From Brevundimonas sp. UBA4553 (GTDB lineage: Bacteria > Pseudomonadota > Alphaproteobacteria > Caulobacterales > Caulobacteraceae), in assembly GCF_002387245.1 (NCBI RefSeq), contig NZ_DGLD01000001.1, positions 124,001-188,000 of the forward strand: a DNA stretch of 64,000 bases, in the 5' to 3' direction. Shown piece after piece: positions 45,039 through 53,866 of the stretch. The stretch's first letter is position 1; each line of letters begins with the position of its first letter. Position numbers and translations under genes: made by a program. Below the pieces are notes generated by a model, which saw nothing but the letters and a program-made list of their open reading frames with translations, was not told where the DNA came from and made no database searches.

Positions 45039-46268
45039 TCAGCGCCCGTTCAGCCAGCCCAGGACCCCGTTCGCCGCCACCACGCCCGAAGCGAAGGCGG
45101 CCTGCAGCAGATAGCCGCCGGTCGGCGCCTCCCAGTCCAGCATCTCCCCGGCCACGAAAACGCCGGGCCGGGCCTTGAGCATCAGCCGCCCATCCACATC
45201 GCCCAGCCTCACGCCGCCCGCCGAGGAGATGGCGCGGTCCAGGCCCTGCACCCCGGTCAGCGTCAGGGTCAGGCCCTTGATGCGGGCCGCCAGCGCCTCG
45301 GGTTGGCTCGGCGGAGACCCGGCCTCACGCAGCAGGGCCACGCCGAGGGGATCGAGGTGAACGGTCTTTCTCAGCCAGTTCGACAGGCTGTCCTTGCCGC
45401 GCGGCTTCGACAGGCGCTGGGTCAGGGCCTCCAGCGACTGGTCGGGACGCAGGTCCAGCGTCAGCGTGGCCTGACCATCGCGCTCGACGGCGTCGCGCAG
45501 ATCGGCCGACAGGGCGTAGACGGCCCCGCCTTCGATCCCGTAGGCGGCCAGCATGGCCTCGCCCCGCACCGTGCGCCCGGCATGGGTCAGGGACACGCCC
45601 TTCAGCGGCCGACCGGCGAAGCGGTCGCGGAACAGGGGCGACCAGGCCACGTCGAAGCCGACATTGGCGGGACGGAAGGGGGTGACGACGGCTCCCGCCG
45701 CCTCCACCGTCGGAACCCAGGCGGCGTCGGAACCCAGTTTCGCCCAGCTGGCCCCGCCGAGCGCGAGGACCACGGCGTCGGCCTGCTCCAGCCACTCGCC
45801 CTCGGACGTCTCGATGTTGAGGGCGGCGTCTTGCCAGCCGGTCCAGCGCGACCGGGTGCGGATCTCGACGCCCAGCCCCTCCAGCCGCGCCAGCCAGGCG
45901 CGCAGTAGCGGCGAGGCCTTCATGGCCTTGGGAAACACCCGGCCCGAAGAACCGACGAAGGTCTCCTGCCCCAGACCTTCGGCCCAGGCGGTCAGGTCGG
46001 CGGGCGAGAAGGCGTCGAGCCATCCAGCGATGCGCGTCCGCGCCGGGGCGTCATAGCGGTTGAGGAACGGCGCCAGCGGCTCCGAATGGGTCAGGTTCAG
46101 CCCGCCGCGCCCGGCCATCAGGAACTTGCGCGCGACCGAGGGCATCCGTTCGTAGACGACGACGCGCAGCCCGGCCGAGGCCAAGCGTTCGGCCGCCATC
46201 AACCCGGCGGGGCCGGCGCCGATCACGGCGACAGTGTGAGGCGTGGAGGAAGGCGCGTCGGTCATCAC
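45039..46268 (-). CDS. BaiN-like FAD-dependent oxidoreductase (HI0933 family)
   Basis: A 409-residue flavoprotein. FAD-binding VIGAGPAGLMAAERL near the N terminus, the family block MAGRGGLNLTHSEP, a central insert (~190-330) and the C-terminal SSAGGVRLGDVDGRLMLKARPGVFVAGEMLDWEAPTGGYLLQAAFASG. This is the TIGR03862/HI0933-type pattern. Substrate unknown. It starts at adjacent ATG codons (46268 or 46265) and is divergent from the Gre-type gene, 46 bases away. Confidence 0.8.
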   Translation of the reverse strand: MMTDAPSSTPHTVAVIGAGPAGLMAAERLASAGLRVVVYERMPSVARKFLMAGRGGLNLTHSEPLAPFLNRYDAPARTRIAGWLDAFSPADLTAWAEGLGQETFVGSSGRVFPKAMKASPLLRAWLARLEGLGVEIRTRSRWTGWQDAALNIETSEGEWLEQADAVVLALGGASWAKLGSDAAWVPTVEAAGAVVTPFRPANVGFDVAWSPLFRDRFAGRPLKGVSLTHAGRTVRGEAMLAAYGIEGGAVYALSADLRDAVERDGQATLTLDLRPDQSLEALTQRLSKPRGKDSLSNWLRKTVHLDPLGVALLREAGSPPSQPEALAARIKGLTLTLTGVQGLDRAISSAGGVRLGDVDGRLMLKARPGVFVAGEMLDWEAPTGGYLLQAAFASGVVAANGVLGWLNGR

Positions 46269-46314
46269 GCCTTCCTAGACCGGAACGTCTGCGAACGGCA
46301 TACGCTCTCTCCCT

Positions 46315-46791
46315 ATGAGCGTCGCCTTCACCCGAGAAGAAGATCTGGAAGCCACGGCCGCCGACCTGGTGGACCGCCCGGTCTCGCCCCATCCCAACCA
46401 CGTCACGCCCGAAGGCCTGGCCATGATCGAGGCGGAGCTGGCTGCGGCGCGGGCGGCCTATTCAGGGGCGCAGGTCAAGGGCGCGATCGAAGCCGACCGC
46501 ACCGCCATGGCCCGGGCCACGCGCGACCTGCGCTACTGGTCGGCGCGGCGGGCCTCGGCGCAGCTGCTGGAGACGACGCCCGACGGGCGCGTGCGCTTCG
46601 GCGGCTCGGTGACCATCGAGCGCGAGGACGGCCGCACCCAGACCTGGCGCATCGTCGGCGAGGACGAGGCCGATCCCGCCAAGGGTTCAGTCAGCCATGT
46701 CTCGCCCCTGGCCCGCGCCCTGATGGGCAAACGGGTCGGCGACGAAGCGACCGTGGCCGGTCAGTCGGTCGAGATCGTCGCCGTCGACTGA
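46315..46791 (+). CDS. GreA/GreB-family transcript cleavage/RNAP-binding factor
   Basis: A 158-residue protein. The N-terminal coiled-coil part (~25-85) is followed by the C-terminal RNA-polymerase-binding domain: RFGGSVTIEREDGRTQTWRIVGEDEADPAKGSVSHVSPLARALMGKRVGDEATV. In the coil, the tip residues that GreA uses for catalysis are not easily recognised, so it may be a Gre-like secondary-channel factor rather than an orthodox GreA. Convergent with the M17 peptidase. Confidence 0.8.
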   Translation: MSVAFTREEDLEATAADLVDRPVSPHPNHVTPEGLAMIEAELAAARAAYSGAQVKGAIEADRTAMARATRDLRYWSARRASAQLLETTPDGRVRFGGSVTIEREDGRTQTWRIVGEDEADPAKGSVSHVSPLARALMGKRVGDEATVAGQSVEIVAVD

Positions 46792-46803
46792 AGGTGGAGG
46801 CTT

Positions 46804-48444
46804 CTAGAAGCCGCCCGTCCCCTTCTCTCTGGCCACCGGCTGGAAGTCGCGCACGAAGCGTTCCAGCAGGCGCACGCTGAAGCCCGCCGATCCCGCCGGC
46901 TTGACGTCGCTGGCGCCGCCATAGGCCATGTTGGCGATGTCCAGATGGGCCCAGGGCGTCTCCGGCCGGGCGAAGTAGCCGATGAAGTGGGCGCCGGTCC
47001 CCGCGCCCGCGCCGCCCTCGCCCGAGTTCTTGATGTCGGCGATGGTCGAGCTGGTCGCCGCCACATAGGAGGGATGCAGGGGCAGGCGCCACAGGCGTTC
47101 GCCGGTGGCGTCGCCCGCCGTCTTCAACTGGTCGGCCAGGGCGTCGTGGCGGCTGAACAGACCGGCGTAGTCACTGCCCAGCGCCCCGCCGACCGAGCCG
47201 GTCAGGGTGGCCACGTCGACGATGGCGGCGGGGTTCAGCCGCGTGTCGGCCCAGACCACGGCGTCGGCCAGAACCAGGCGGCCTTCGGCGTCGGTGGAGA
47301 TGATCTCGATGGTCTTGCCGTTCATGGCGGTCAGGACGTCGGCGGGGCGGATGGCGTTTCCGTCGGGCATGTTTTCGGCCAGCGCCGCCACGGCGGCGAC
47401 ATCGACCGGGGCGCCCGCCTTGGCCAGGGCCAAGACGGCGCCGACGACGCTGGCGGCGCCCGACATGTCCATCTTCATATTGCCCATGTTGGCGCCCGGC
47501 TTGATCGAGATGCCGCCGGAATCGAAGGTGATGCCCTTGCCCAGCAGGGCGACGGGGCCGGCGTCAGGCGCGCCCTGTCCCTTGTAGCGCACCACCAGCA
47601 GGCGCGGCGGACGCGGCGAGCCCTGTCCGACGCCGAGCAGGGAACCCATGCCGAGAGCCTGCATGGCGGGGACGTCCAGCACCTCGATCTCGACCCCGGG
47701 CACGCCGGCGAAGGCGGCGCGGGCGCGCTCCACGAAGCTTTCGGGATAGATGACGTTGGCGGGCTCGTTCGAGATGTCGCGGGTCCAGGCCATGGCCTCG
47801 ACCAGAGACGCGCCACGACGGTAGGCGGCCTGGGCGGCGGGGACGTCATCCGCGATCAGGGTGATCCCGCCGGGCGCGGCGGCGTCGCGGCCAGTGGTGC
47901 GGTGCAGGTCAGAGCGATACTGACCGAGGCCGAGGCCGGCGGCCAGTTCAGAAGCGCTGTCGGCCGACAGGCCCGCAGTCAGGACGGTCATCGCACCCGG
48001 CTGGGCGATCAGAGCGCGACCGGCGACGATGCCGGCGGTCTGGACATCGGCGGCCTTGGCGTCAACGGGCAGACCGACCACCAGAATGCGGTCCCAGCCG
48101 CCGACGCCGTGCAGGCTCAGGGTCTGGCGCGCCTTGTAGTCGAAGTCGGCGGCGGTCAGGGCGGCGGCGACGGCGTCACGCACCTCAGGCGTCAGCGCGG
48201 CGCCCCGCGTGACCAGATCAGTCTCGGCGCCCAAGGGCAGGACCAGGGCGTCCGAGGCCTGGCCGGGCGTGGCGGCGAAGGTCACGGCGCGTTGTTCGGC
48301 CGGGGCGGCGCGGGGCGTCAGGTCGCGGGCTTCAGCGGCGGCGGCCCGGCGGGATTGGGCCTCAGCCGGCAGGGCGACGGTCAGGCTGACGGCGGCCAGA
48401 GCGGCGGCGGCGGCGAAGGTCGGGATGGTCTTGGTGCGGCGCAT
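46804..48444 (-). CDS. Exported M17 leucyl aminopeptidase
   Basis: A 546-residue two-metal aminopeptidase. Catalytic blocks KGITFDSGG, MKMDMSGAASV, ENMPDGNAIRPADV and STDAEGRLVLADA are complete. Unlike the cytosolic PepA, the ATG at 48444 (after AGGGGG) gives a canonical signal peptide MRRTKTIPTFAAAAALAAVS... ending AEA, so the enzyme is predicted to be exported. It fits a periplasmic peptide-breakdown set with the S9 and M28 enzymes. Confidence 0.9.
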   Translation of the reverse strand: MRRTKTIPTFAAAAALAAVSLTVALPAEAQSRRAAAAEARDLTPRAAPAEQRAVTFAATPGQASDALVLPLGAETDLVTRGAALTPEVRDAVAAALTAADFDYKARQTLSLHGVGGWDRILVVGLPVDAKAADVQTAGIVAGRALIAQPGAMTVLTAGLSADSASELAAGLGLGQYRSDLHRTTGRDAAAPGGITLIADDVPAAQAAYRRGASLVEAMAWTRDISNEPANVIYPESFVERARAAFAGVPGVEIEVLDVPAMQALGMGSLLGVGQGSPRPPRLLVVRYKGQGAPDAGPVALLGKGITFDSGGISIKPGANMGNMKMDMSGAASVVGAVLALAKAGAPVDVAAVAALAENMPDGNAIRPADVLTAMNGKTIEIISTDAEGRLVLADAVVWADTRLNPAAIVDVATLTGSVGGALGSDYAGLFSRHDALADQLKTAGDATGERLWRLPLHPSYVAATSSTIADIKNSGEGGAGAGTGAHFIGYFARPETPWAHLDIANMAYGGASDVKPAGSAGFSVRLLERFVRDFQPVAREKGTGGF

Positions 48445-48565
48445 CGGAGCCCCCTCGATGTCGATGAAGGGAGTGTTATGGCCAGGGTCGCCGGAGCGGC
48501 GCAAACCGTTCCGGCGACGCAGCCCCTGACCGCGACGCCGTGTCGCGGTCAGCCGCGCATGGGGG

Positions 48566-48712
48566 TCAGGCGGGGGCGCGGCGAGCGCGCAGCCTCGGCC
48601 GGGGCCGGGCGCTCAGAGGGCTCGCCGCGGGCGCAGAAGTCTTGGCGGCGTCCAGCAGGGCGCCGATCCAGCCCCACGCGGGTTCCTTATGAGTGCGGTA
48701 CATTTCTTCCAT
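48566..48712 (-). CDS. 48-residue ORF with a perfect Shine-Dalgarno sequence
   Basis: The ATG at 48712 is preceded by AAAGGAGG (48727-48720) at seven bases, the strongest ribosome site in the neighbourhood. The peptide begins MEEMYRTHKEPAWGWIGALLDAAK and becomes strongly basic and Pro/Arg-rich at its end. No domain is recognised. It lies divergently upstream of a LysR regulator gene, the usual place for a regulator's target. Confidence 0.5.
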   Translation of the reverse strand: MEEMYRTHKEPAWGWIGALLDAAKTSAPAASPLSARPRPRLRARRAPA

Positions 48713-48719
48713 CGGTCGT

Positions 48720-48727
48720 CCTCCTTT
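48720..48727 (-). promoter_or_regulatory. Perfect Shine-Dalgarno sequence of the 48-aa ORF
   Basis: AAAGGAGG on the minus strand, seven bases before the ATG at 48712. It decides the start within a longer open frame. Confidence 0.7.
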
Positions 48728-48787
48728 CGTGAAGCCTGAATATGCCGTTGACGTGGAGGGTCCACAAACGAGACAACAGGGTTCACG

Positions 48788-48804
48788 CATAAGGCTTGCT
48801 TATG
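48788..48804. promoter_or_regulatory. LysR-type T-N11-A operator overlapping the lysR start
   Basis: CATAAG (48788-48793) and CTTATG (48799-48804) are perfect inverted arms around GCTTG. T48790 and A48802 are 12 positions apart, the T-N11-A spacing recognised by LysR regulators. The right arm contains the ATG of the regulator gene itself, which suggests autorepression and control of the divergent small ORF. Confidence 0.65.
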
Positions 48805-49746
48805 GTTGACGTCCTTGCTCGCATCCCCGTCGACGCCCTGAGGGTGTTCGAGACCGCCGCGCGCCTACTCAGCTTCACCCGCGCGGCCGAGGCCCTGGGC
48901 ATGAGCCAGGCGGCGGTCAGTTGGCGCATTCGCGACTTGGAGCAGAGGCTGGATCGCGCCCTGTTCGTGCGCGGCATGCGGCAGGTGTCGCTGACGCCGG
49001 AGGGCGAACGGCTGGCCACAGCGGCGATCGAGGCCATGACCCTGTTGCGGCGCGCCGTGGCCGACGTGGTCGAGGCGGATCAGGGCGTTTTGGCCATCAC
49101 CACGCTGCAGACCCTGGCGACCCAGTGGCTGGCGACCCGGCTGGGGTCCTTCCAGCTCGACAACCCCGATCTGGCGGTGCGGGTGGACACGAGTCCGACC
49201 CTGTCGATGCTGGGCGCCGACGGGCTGGACGTGGCGCTGCGGTTCGGCTCGGGCCAGTGGCTGGGGCTGGAGAGCCGGTTCCTGATGCCCGCGGTCTTCA
49301 CCCCCCTGTGCACCCCTGCCATGCGCGATCGGCTGGACCTGCAGACCCCCGCCGATCTGAAGCGCGCCCATCTGGTCGGCGAGCCGAACGAATGGGCCGC
49401 CTGGTTCGCCGCCGCCGAGGTCGCGCTCGCCGACACGGCCCCGCCGCCGCGCCTGACGGCCGACAACCAGGCCATGGAGGTGGCGGCGGCTCTTGGCGAT
49501 CAGGGCGTGGCCCTGGGCTCGCCCATCCTCTACGCGCGCGAGATCGAGCGGGGCCTGCTGGTTCGTCCCTTCAGCCAGACCGTCGCCCTCGCCGAGGGCT
49601 ACTGGATCTGCTACCCGCCCGCCCGCCGCCTGACCCCCAAGATCGCCCGCTTCCGCGACTGGCTGCTGGACACGGCGCGGTCCGACCCTGCGGTGGTCGC
49701 GGGCGCGCGGCTGGCTGGGCGTGAGGTGGGGGAAATCGGAGGGTAA
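48802..49746 (+). CDS. LysR-family transcriptional regulator (GcvA-like)
   Basis: A 314-residue regulator: winged HTH in residues ~10-70 (AARLLSFTRAAEALGMSQAAVSWRIRDLEQRLDRALFVRGMRQVSLTPEG) and a periplasmic-binding-protein-like effector domain (~95-300; DLAVRVDTSPTLSML, GLDVALRFGSGQW). This resembles GcvA-type members. The ATG at 48802 with AAGG seven bases before it is preferred to the TTG at 48796. Effector and targets are unknown; the overlapping T-N11-A palindrome suggests autoregulation. Confidence 0.88.
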   Translation: MVDVLARIPVDALRVFETAARLLSFTRAAEALGMSQAAVSWRIRDLEQRLDRALFVRGMRQVSLTPEGERLATAAIEAMTLLRRAVADVVEADQGVLAITTLQTLATQWLATRLGSFQLDNPDLAVRVDTSPTLSMLGADGLDVALRFGSGQWLGLESRFLMPAVFTPLCTPAMRDRLDLQTPADLKRAHLVGEPNEWAAWFAAAEVALADTAPPPRLTADNQAMEVAAALGDQGVALGSPILYAREIERGLLVRPFSQTVALAEGYWICYPPARRLTPKIARFRDWLLDTARSDPAVVAGARLAGREVGEIGG

Positions 49747-49753
49747 AGCGCAC

Positions 49754-49787
49754 AGAAAAAAGGGCGGGATCTTTCGATCCCGCCCTT
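49754..49787 (-). terminator. Intrinsic terminator of groESL
   Basis: AAGGGCGGGATC (49760-49771) and GATCCCGCCCTT (49776-49787) form a 12-bp stem around a TTTC loop. In the minus direction six Ts follow, 30 bases after the groEL stop. It also lies just after the convergent lysR gene. Confidence 0.85.
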
Positions 49788-49816
49788 CTGTCGTCGTAGC
49801 GTGGGTCAGCGTGGAC

Positions 49817-51463
<1,647 letters not shown>

Positions 51464-51517
51464 GTGGGCAGCTCCTATCTAAATGTTTTTACGAGAGAAA
51501 CCGGAAACTTGGAGTGC

Positions 51518-51805
51518 TTAGGACAGCACGCCCAGGACGTCGGATTCCTTCATGATGATCAGGTCTTCGCCGTCGATCTTCACTTCCGTGCCCGACCACT
51601 TGCCGAACAGGATGCGGTCGCCAGCCTTCAGTTCCAGGGCGTTGACCTTGCCGGACTCATCGCGAACGCCGGGGCCGACGGAGACGACTTCGCCTTCCTG
51701 GGGTTTTTCCTTGGCGGTGTCGGGGATGATGATCCCGCCCTTGGTCTTGGATTCTTCTTCAACGCGCTTGACCAGCACGCGGTCGCCGAGAGGACGAAAC
51801 GCCAT
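51518..51805 (-). CDS. groES: Co-chaperonin GroES
   Basis: 10-kDa lid of the GroEL chamber (95 residues). FRPLGDRVLVKRVEEESKTKGGIIIPDTAKEKPQEGEV includes the mobile loop, and GDRILFGKWSGTEVKIDGEDLIIMKESDVLGVL closes the fold. The ATG at 51805 (MAFRPLGDRV) is used; the open frame is ten codons longer. Precedes groEL by 54 bases. Confidence 0.97.
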   Translation of the reverse strand: MAFRPLGDRVLVKRVEEESKTKGGIIIPDTAKEKPQEGEVVSVGPGVRDESGKVNALELKAGDRILFGKWSGTEVKIDGEDLIIMKESDVLGVLS

Positions 51806-51853
51806 CTGTGATCTCCCAATAGAATGTCGGTTCAAGCCTCGGAACCTGCGGCT

Positions 51854-51880
51854 TTGGCAGCCGCCCTCCCCGAGTGCTAA
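51854..51880 (-). promoter_or_regulatory. CIRCE element with one degenerate arm, upstream of groES
   Basis: On the minus strand TTAGCACTC (51880-51872) is a perfect CIRCE half. After nine bases the other arm reads GGCTGCCAA against the consensus GAGTGCTAA (6 of 9 match). HrcA is the known repressor of this element. It lies just downstream of the putative heat-shock promoter. Confidence 0.65.
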
Positions 51881-51891
51881 CGCGACGGGAG

Positions 51892-51918
51892 TTAGGGGGA
51901 GGGGGTGGGAGCGTCAAG
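51892..51918 (-). promoter_or_regulatory. RpoH (sigma-32)-type promoter of groESL
   Basis: On the minus strand CTTGAC (51918-51913) is followed by CCCCCTAACT, a spacing and composition close to the heat-shock consensus CTTGAA ... CCCCATnT. The -10 part sits directly before the CIRCE element, as in other alphaproteobacterial groESL operons. Confidence 0.5.
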
Positions 51919-52057
51919 GGCGCGAAAGGGCAAATTCCGGGTGGTCGCGACCAAGGCCAAGATGACCCGAATATGAACAGAACCCCTTGGGGTCGTTCAG
52001 CGGAGCGCTTCTAAAAGGAAGACAACGGATCAACCGGCTTTCGAAAGGAGCCCCGCC

Positions 52058-52483
52058 ATGAAGACCATTTCCAAGATCGGCGTCGGCGCGATCGCTCTGA
52101 CGATGTTGGCGACCACCCCCGCCGCCGCCCAGTCCTATCGCGATCGCGATCGCGACAACACCGGTCGTGACGCTGTGCTCGGCGCCGTCGTCGGCGGCGT
52201 CGCGGGCGCCATCATCGGCCAGGGCGATGGCCGCTATATCGCCGGCGGTGCCCTGGCGGGCGCCGGCCTGGGCGCAGTGGCCTCGAACAACGGCGGCGGC
52301 GACGACTGCGGTTATTATCGCAACGGCCGTTGCTATCGGAACCAGGGCCATTGGGAGCGCGACCACGGCATCAACAGCCGCGACGGCTACTATAACGGTC
52401 GCTACGAGCGCCGCGATCACCGCTATGATCGCCGCGACCGCCACGACAACCGTCGCGACTATCGCTACGATCGTCGCTGGTAG
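52058..52483 (+). CDS. Exported glycine-zipper protein
   Basis: A 141-residue protein with a signal peptide (MKTISKIGVGAIALTMLATTPAAA). The mature part begins with a charged Arg/Asp stretch, followed by a glycine-zipper membrane-like segment (AVLGAVVGGVAGAIIGQGDGRYIAGGALAGAGLGAVAS, ~40-80). The C-terminal ~60 residues are extremely rich in Arg, Asp, Tyr and His (repeats like RDHRYDRRDRHD). Similar architecture is found in outer-membrane/stress-associated small proteins, but its function is unknown. GAAAGGAG precedes the ATG. Confidence 0.75.
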   Translation: MKTISKIGVGAIALTMLATTPAAAQSYRDRDRDNTGRDAVLGAVVGGVAGAIIGQGDGRYIAGGALAGAGLGAVASNNGGGDDCGYYRNGRCYRNQGHWERDHGINSRDGYYNGRYERRDHRYDRRDRHDNRRDYRYDRRW

Positions 52484-52503
52484 ATTCAGGACCTGACGAA
52501 CAT

Positions 52504-52533
52504 AAGGCCCGGCGATAACGCCGGGCCTTCTTT
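52504..52533. terminator. Bidirectional terminator
   Basis: AAGGCCCGGCG and CGCCGGGCCTT form an 11-bp perfect stem around ATAA; a T-rich tail follows on the plus strand and an A/T-rich one on the minus. It separates two convergent genes. Confidence 0.8.
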
Positions 52534-52543
52534 GTGTCGGGTG

Positions 52544-52945
52544 TCAGCGGACGCCGACGGTGAGGGTGTAGTTGGCGTGCTCGTCGCGGCGGGCGGCGTT
52601 ACGCATCAAATAGACCCTTACGACATAGTCGCCGTTGGCGGGCAGGGCGCCGCGCCAGTCTACGACATTGGCCGCGCCATCCAGCGCGGCGTCGCCGCCT
52701 CCGGGCGGCAGGACGTTGAAATAGGCTGAGGCGTTGGAGGTCTGCATCCGCACGCTCAGCGTCTGGCCGCGTCGCGCACCGATCACGTAGTCGACAGAGT
52801 CGTAGCCGTGAACATTGCCATGCAGGGTGGCTGCCGAGGTGCCTCGTGCGAACTGGACTCGTTCCGTCCGCGTGTGATCCTGAGCGAGAGCGGGCTGGGT
52901 CAGGGCGAGGGCGCCCAGCGCAGCGATAAGGGAAGGTCTGAGCAT
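52544..52945 (-). CDS. PliG-like periplasmic inhibitor of g-type lysozyme
   Basis: A 133-residue exported protein (signal MLRPSLIAALGALALTQPALA). The mature part has the PliG layout: VQFARGTSAATLHGNVHGYDSVDYVIGARRGQTLSVRM, then the ASAYFNVLPPGG loop, and a C-terminal GDYVVRVYLMRNAARRDEHANYTL. In E. coli PliG the corresponding stretch is GKYELRVLQTRNDARKNKTKKYNV (recalled). PliG proteins block goose-type lysozymes in the periplasm. The pair of matching blocks makes this a reasonable but unconfirmed call. An EcfG-type promoter lies upstream. Confidence 0.65.
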   Translation of the reverse strand: MLRPSLIAALGALALTQPALAQDHTRTERVQFARGTSAATLHGNVHGYDSVDYVIGARRGQTLSVRMQTSNASAYFNVLPPGGGDAALDGAANVVDWRGALPANGDYVVRVYLMRNAARRDEHANYTLTVGVR

Positions 52946-52971
52946 TGGGCTCTCCGGTTTGACGCCCGTGC

Positions 52972-52996
52972 AACGGCAAGGCTGGCTTCGGGTTCC
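52972..52996 (-). promoter_or_regulatory. EcfG/SigT-type promoter of the PliG-like gene
   Basis: On the minus strand GGAAC (52996-52992), 16 bases, CGTT (52975-52972). This is the exact general-stress consensus of alphaproteobacteria. The gene's ATG is 27 bases downstream of the -10 element. Confidence 0.8.
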
Positions 52997-53118
52997 GGCG
53001 AGGGCTGCGACCGTCCACCGCGCAGGATGCATTTGAAGAACCGTGATAGGTAGGTAATGGTGGCGTCCGCCTCTTGGTTTCGATGTTCCACTCCTCGCCG
53101 ACCTTGCAGAGAAGACCC

Positions 53119-53862
53119 ATGACCCGATCCAGGACACGCGTCTCCGTTCTCGCCGCGGCCGCACTTCTGGCGGCCTCCCTTCCCGCCGCCGCTCAGACTC
53201 CGCCCGATCTGCGCGATCTGGTGGGGGCGCGCGCCGGACAGGCCGAGAGCACCGTGCAGAGCCGCGGCTATGTCTTCGTCCGAACCCAGGAGGGCGGCGA
53301 CGCCAAGTGGAGCTATTGGCGGCGCGGCGATGACTGCGTTCAGATCACGACGCGGGACGGCCGCTACGCCTCGATCGACCGGATGGATCGCGACCAGTGC
53401 GGCGGGTCCGCCCACAACAGCGGCGATGCGGCGGCGGCGGTGCTGGCCGGGGTGGCGGTGATCGGACTGGCGGCGGCGCTGGCGCATCACAACCGCAACC
53501 ACAACGACCGCGACGAGCGGCACGACGACGACTATTCGCGCGGCTACCAGGACGCCCTCTACGGGGCGACCTACGACCGCAACGACAGCGAGGCCTATCA
53601 CGACGGCTATCTGGCCGGAGAGGCCGAGCGCAGCAACCGTCGCGCCTCCAACACCGACCATGTGCGCCGCGCGCCCTGGGCGGCGCAGCAGGCCTGCTCG
53701 GTGCGCGCCGACGACTTCCAGAACCGGCCGCGCGGCAGTTCGACGCCGATCAGCGTGCGCGAGGAAGGCGATGAATGGCGGATGGTGATGGGGACCGGAC
53801 CCTATCGCTCGGTCTGCGTGGTCAGCGACGACGGTCGGGTGCGGAGCATCGACCCCTATTGA
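53119..53862 (+). CDS. Exported protein of unknown function with Tyr/Gly motifs
   Basis: A 247-residue protein with a signal peptide (MTRSRTRVSVLAAAALLAASLPAAA). The N-terminal mature part (~27-95: DLRDLVGARAGQAESTVQSRGYVFVRTQ...YWRRGDDCVQITTRDGRYASID) forms one unit. A short hydrophobic segment (~100-120) and a YSRGYQDALYG...YHDGYLAGEAE region with Gly-Tyr spacing follow. The last ~80 residues include EEGDEWRMVMGTGPYRSVCVVSDDGRVRSID, echoing the first unit. I do not recognise the family. The ATG at 53119 is chosen for the signal peptide. Confidence 0.65.
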   Translation: MTRSRTRVSVLAAAALLAASLPAAAQTPPDLRDLVGARAGQAESTVQSRGYVFVRTQEGGDAKWSYWRRGDDCVQITTRDGRYASIDRMDRDQCGGSAHNSGDAAAAVLAGVAVIGLAAALAHHNRNHNDRDERHDDDYSRGYQDALYGATYDRNDSEAYHDGYLAGEAERSNRRASNTDHVRRAPWAAQQACSVRADDFQNRPRGSSTPISVREEGDEWRMVMGTGPYRSVCVVSDDGRVRSIDPY

Positions 53863-53866
53863 TCGA

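Noticed and set aside
46282..46306. A GGAAC box before the Gre-type gene, a possible sixth EcfG promoter
   Set aside because: At 16 or 17 bases the -10 reads CGCT or GCTC instead of CGTT.
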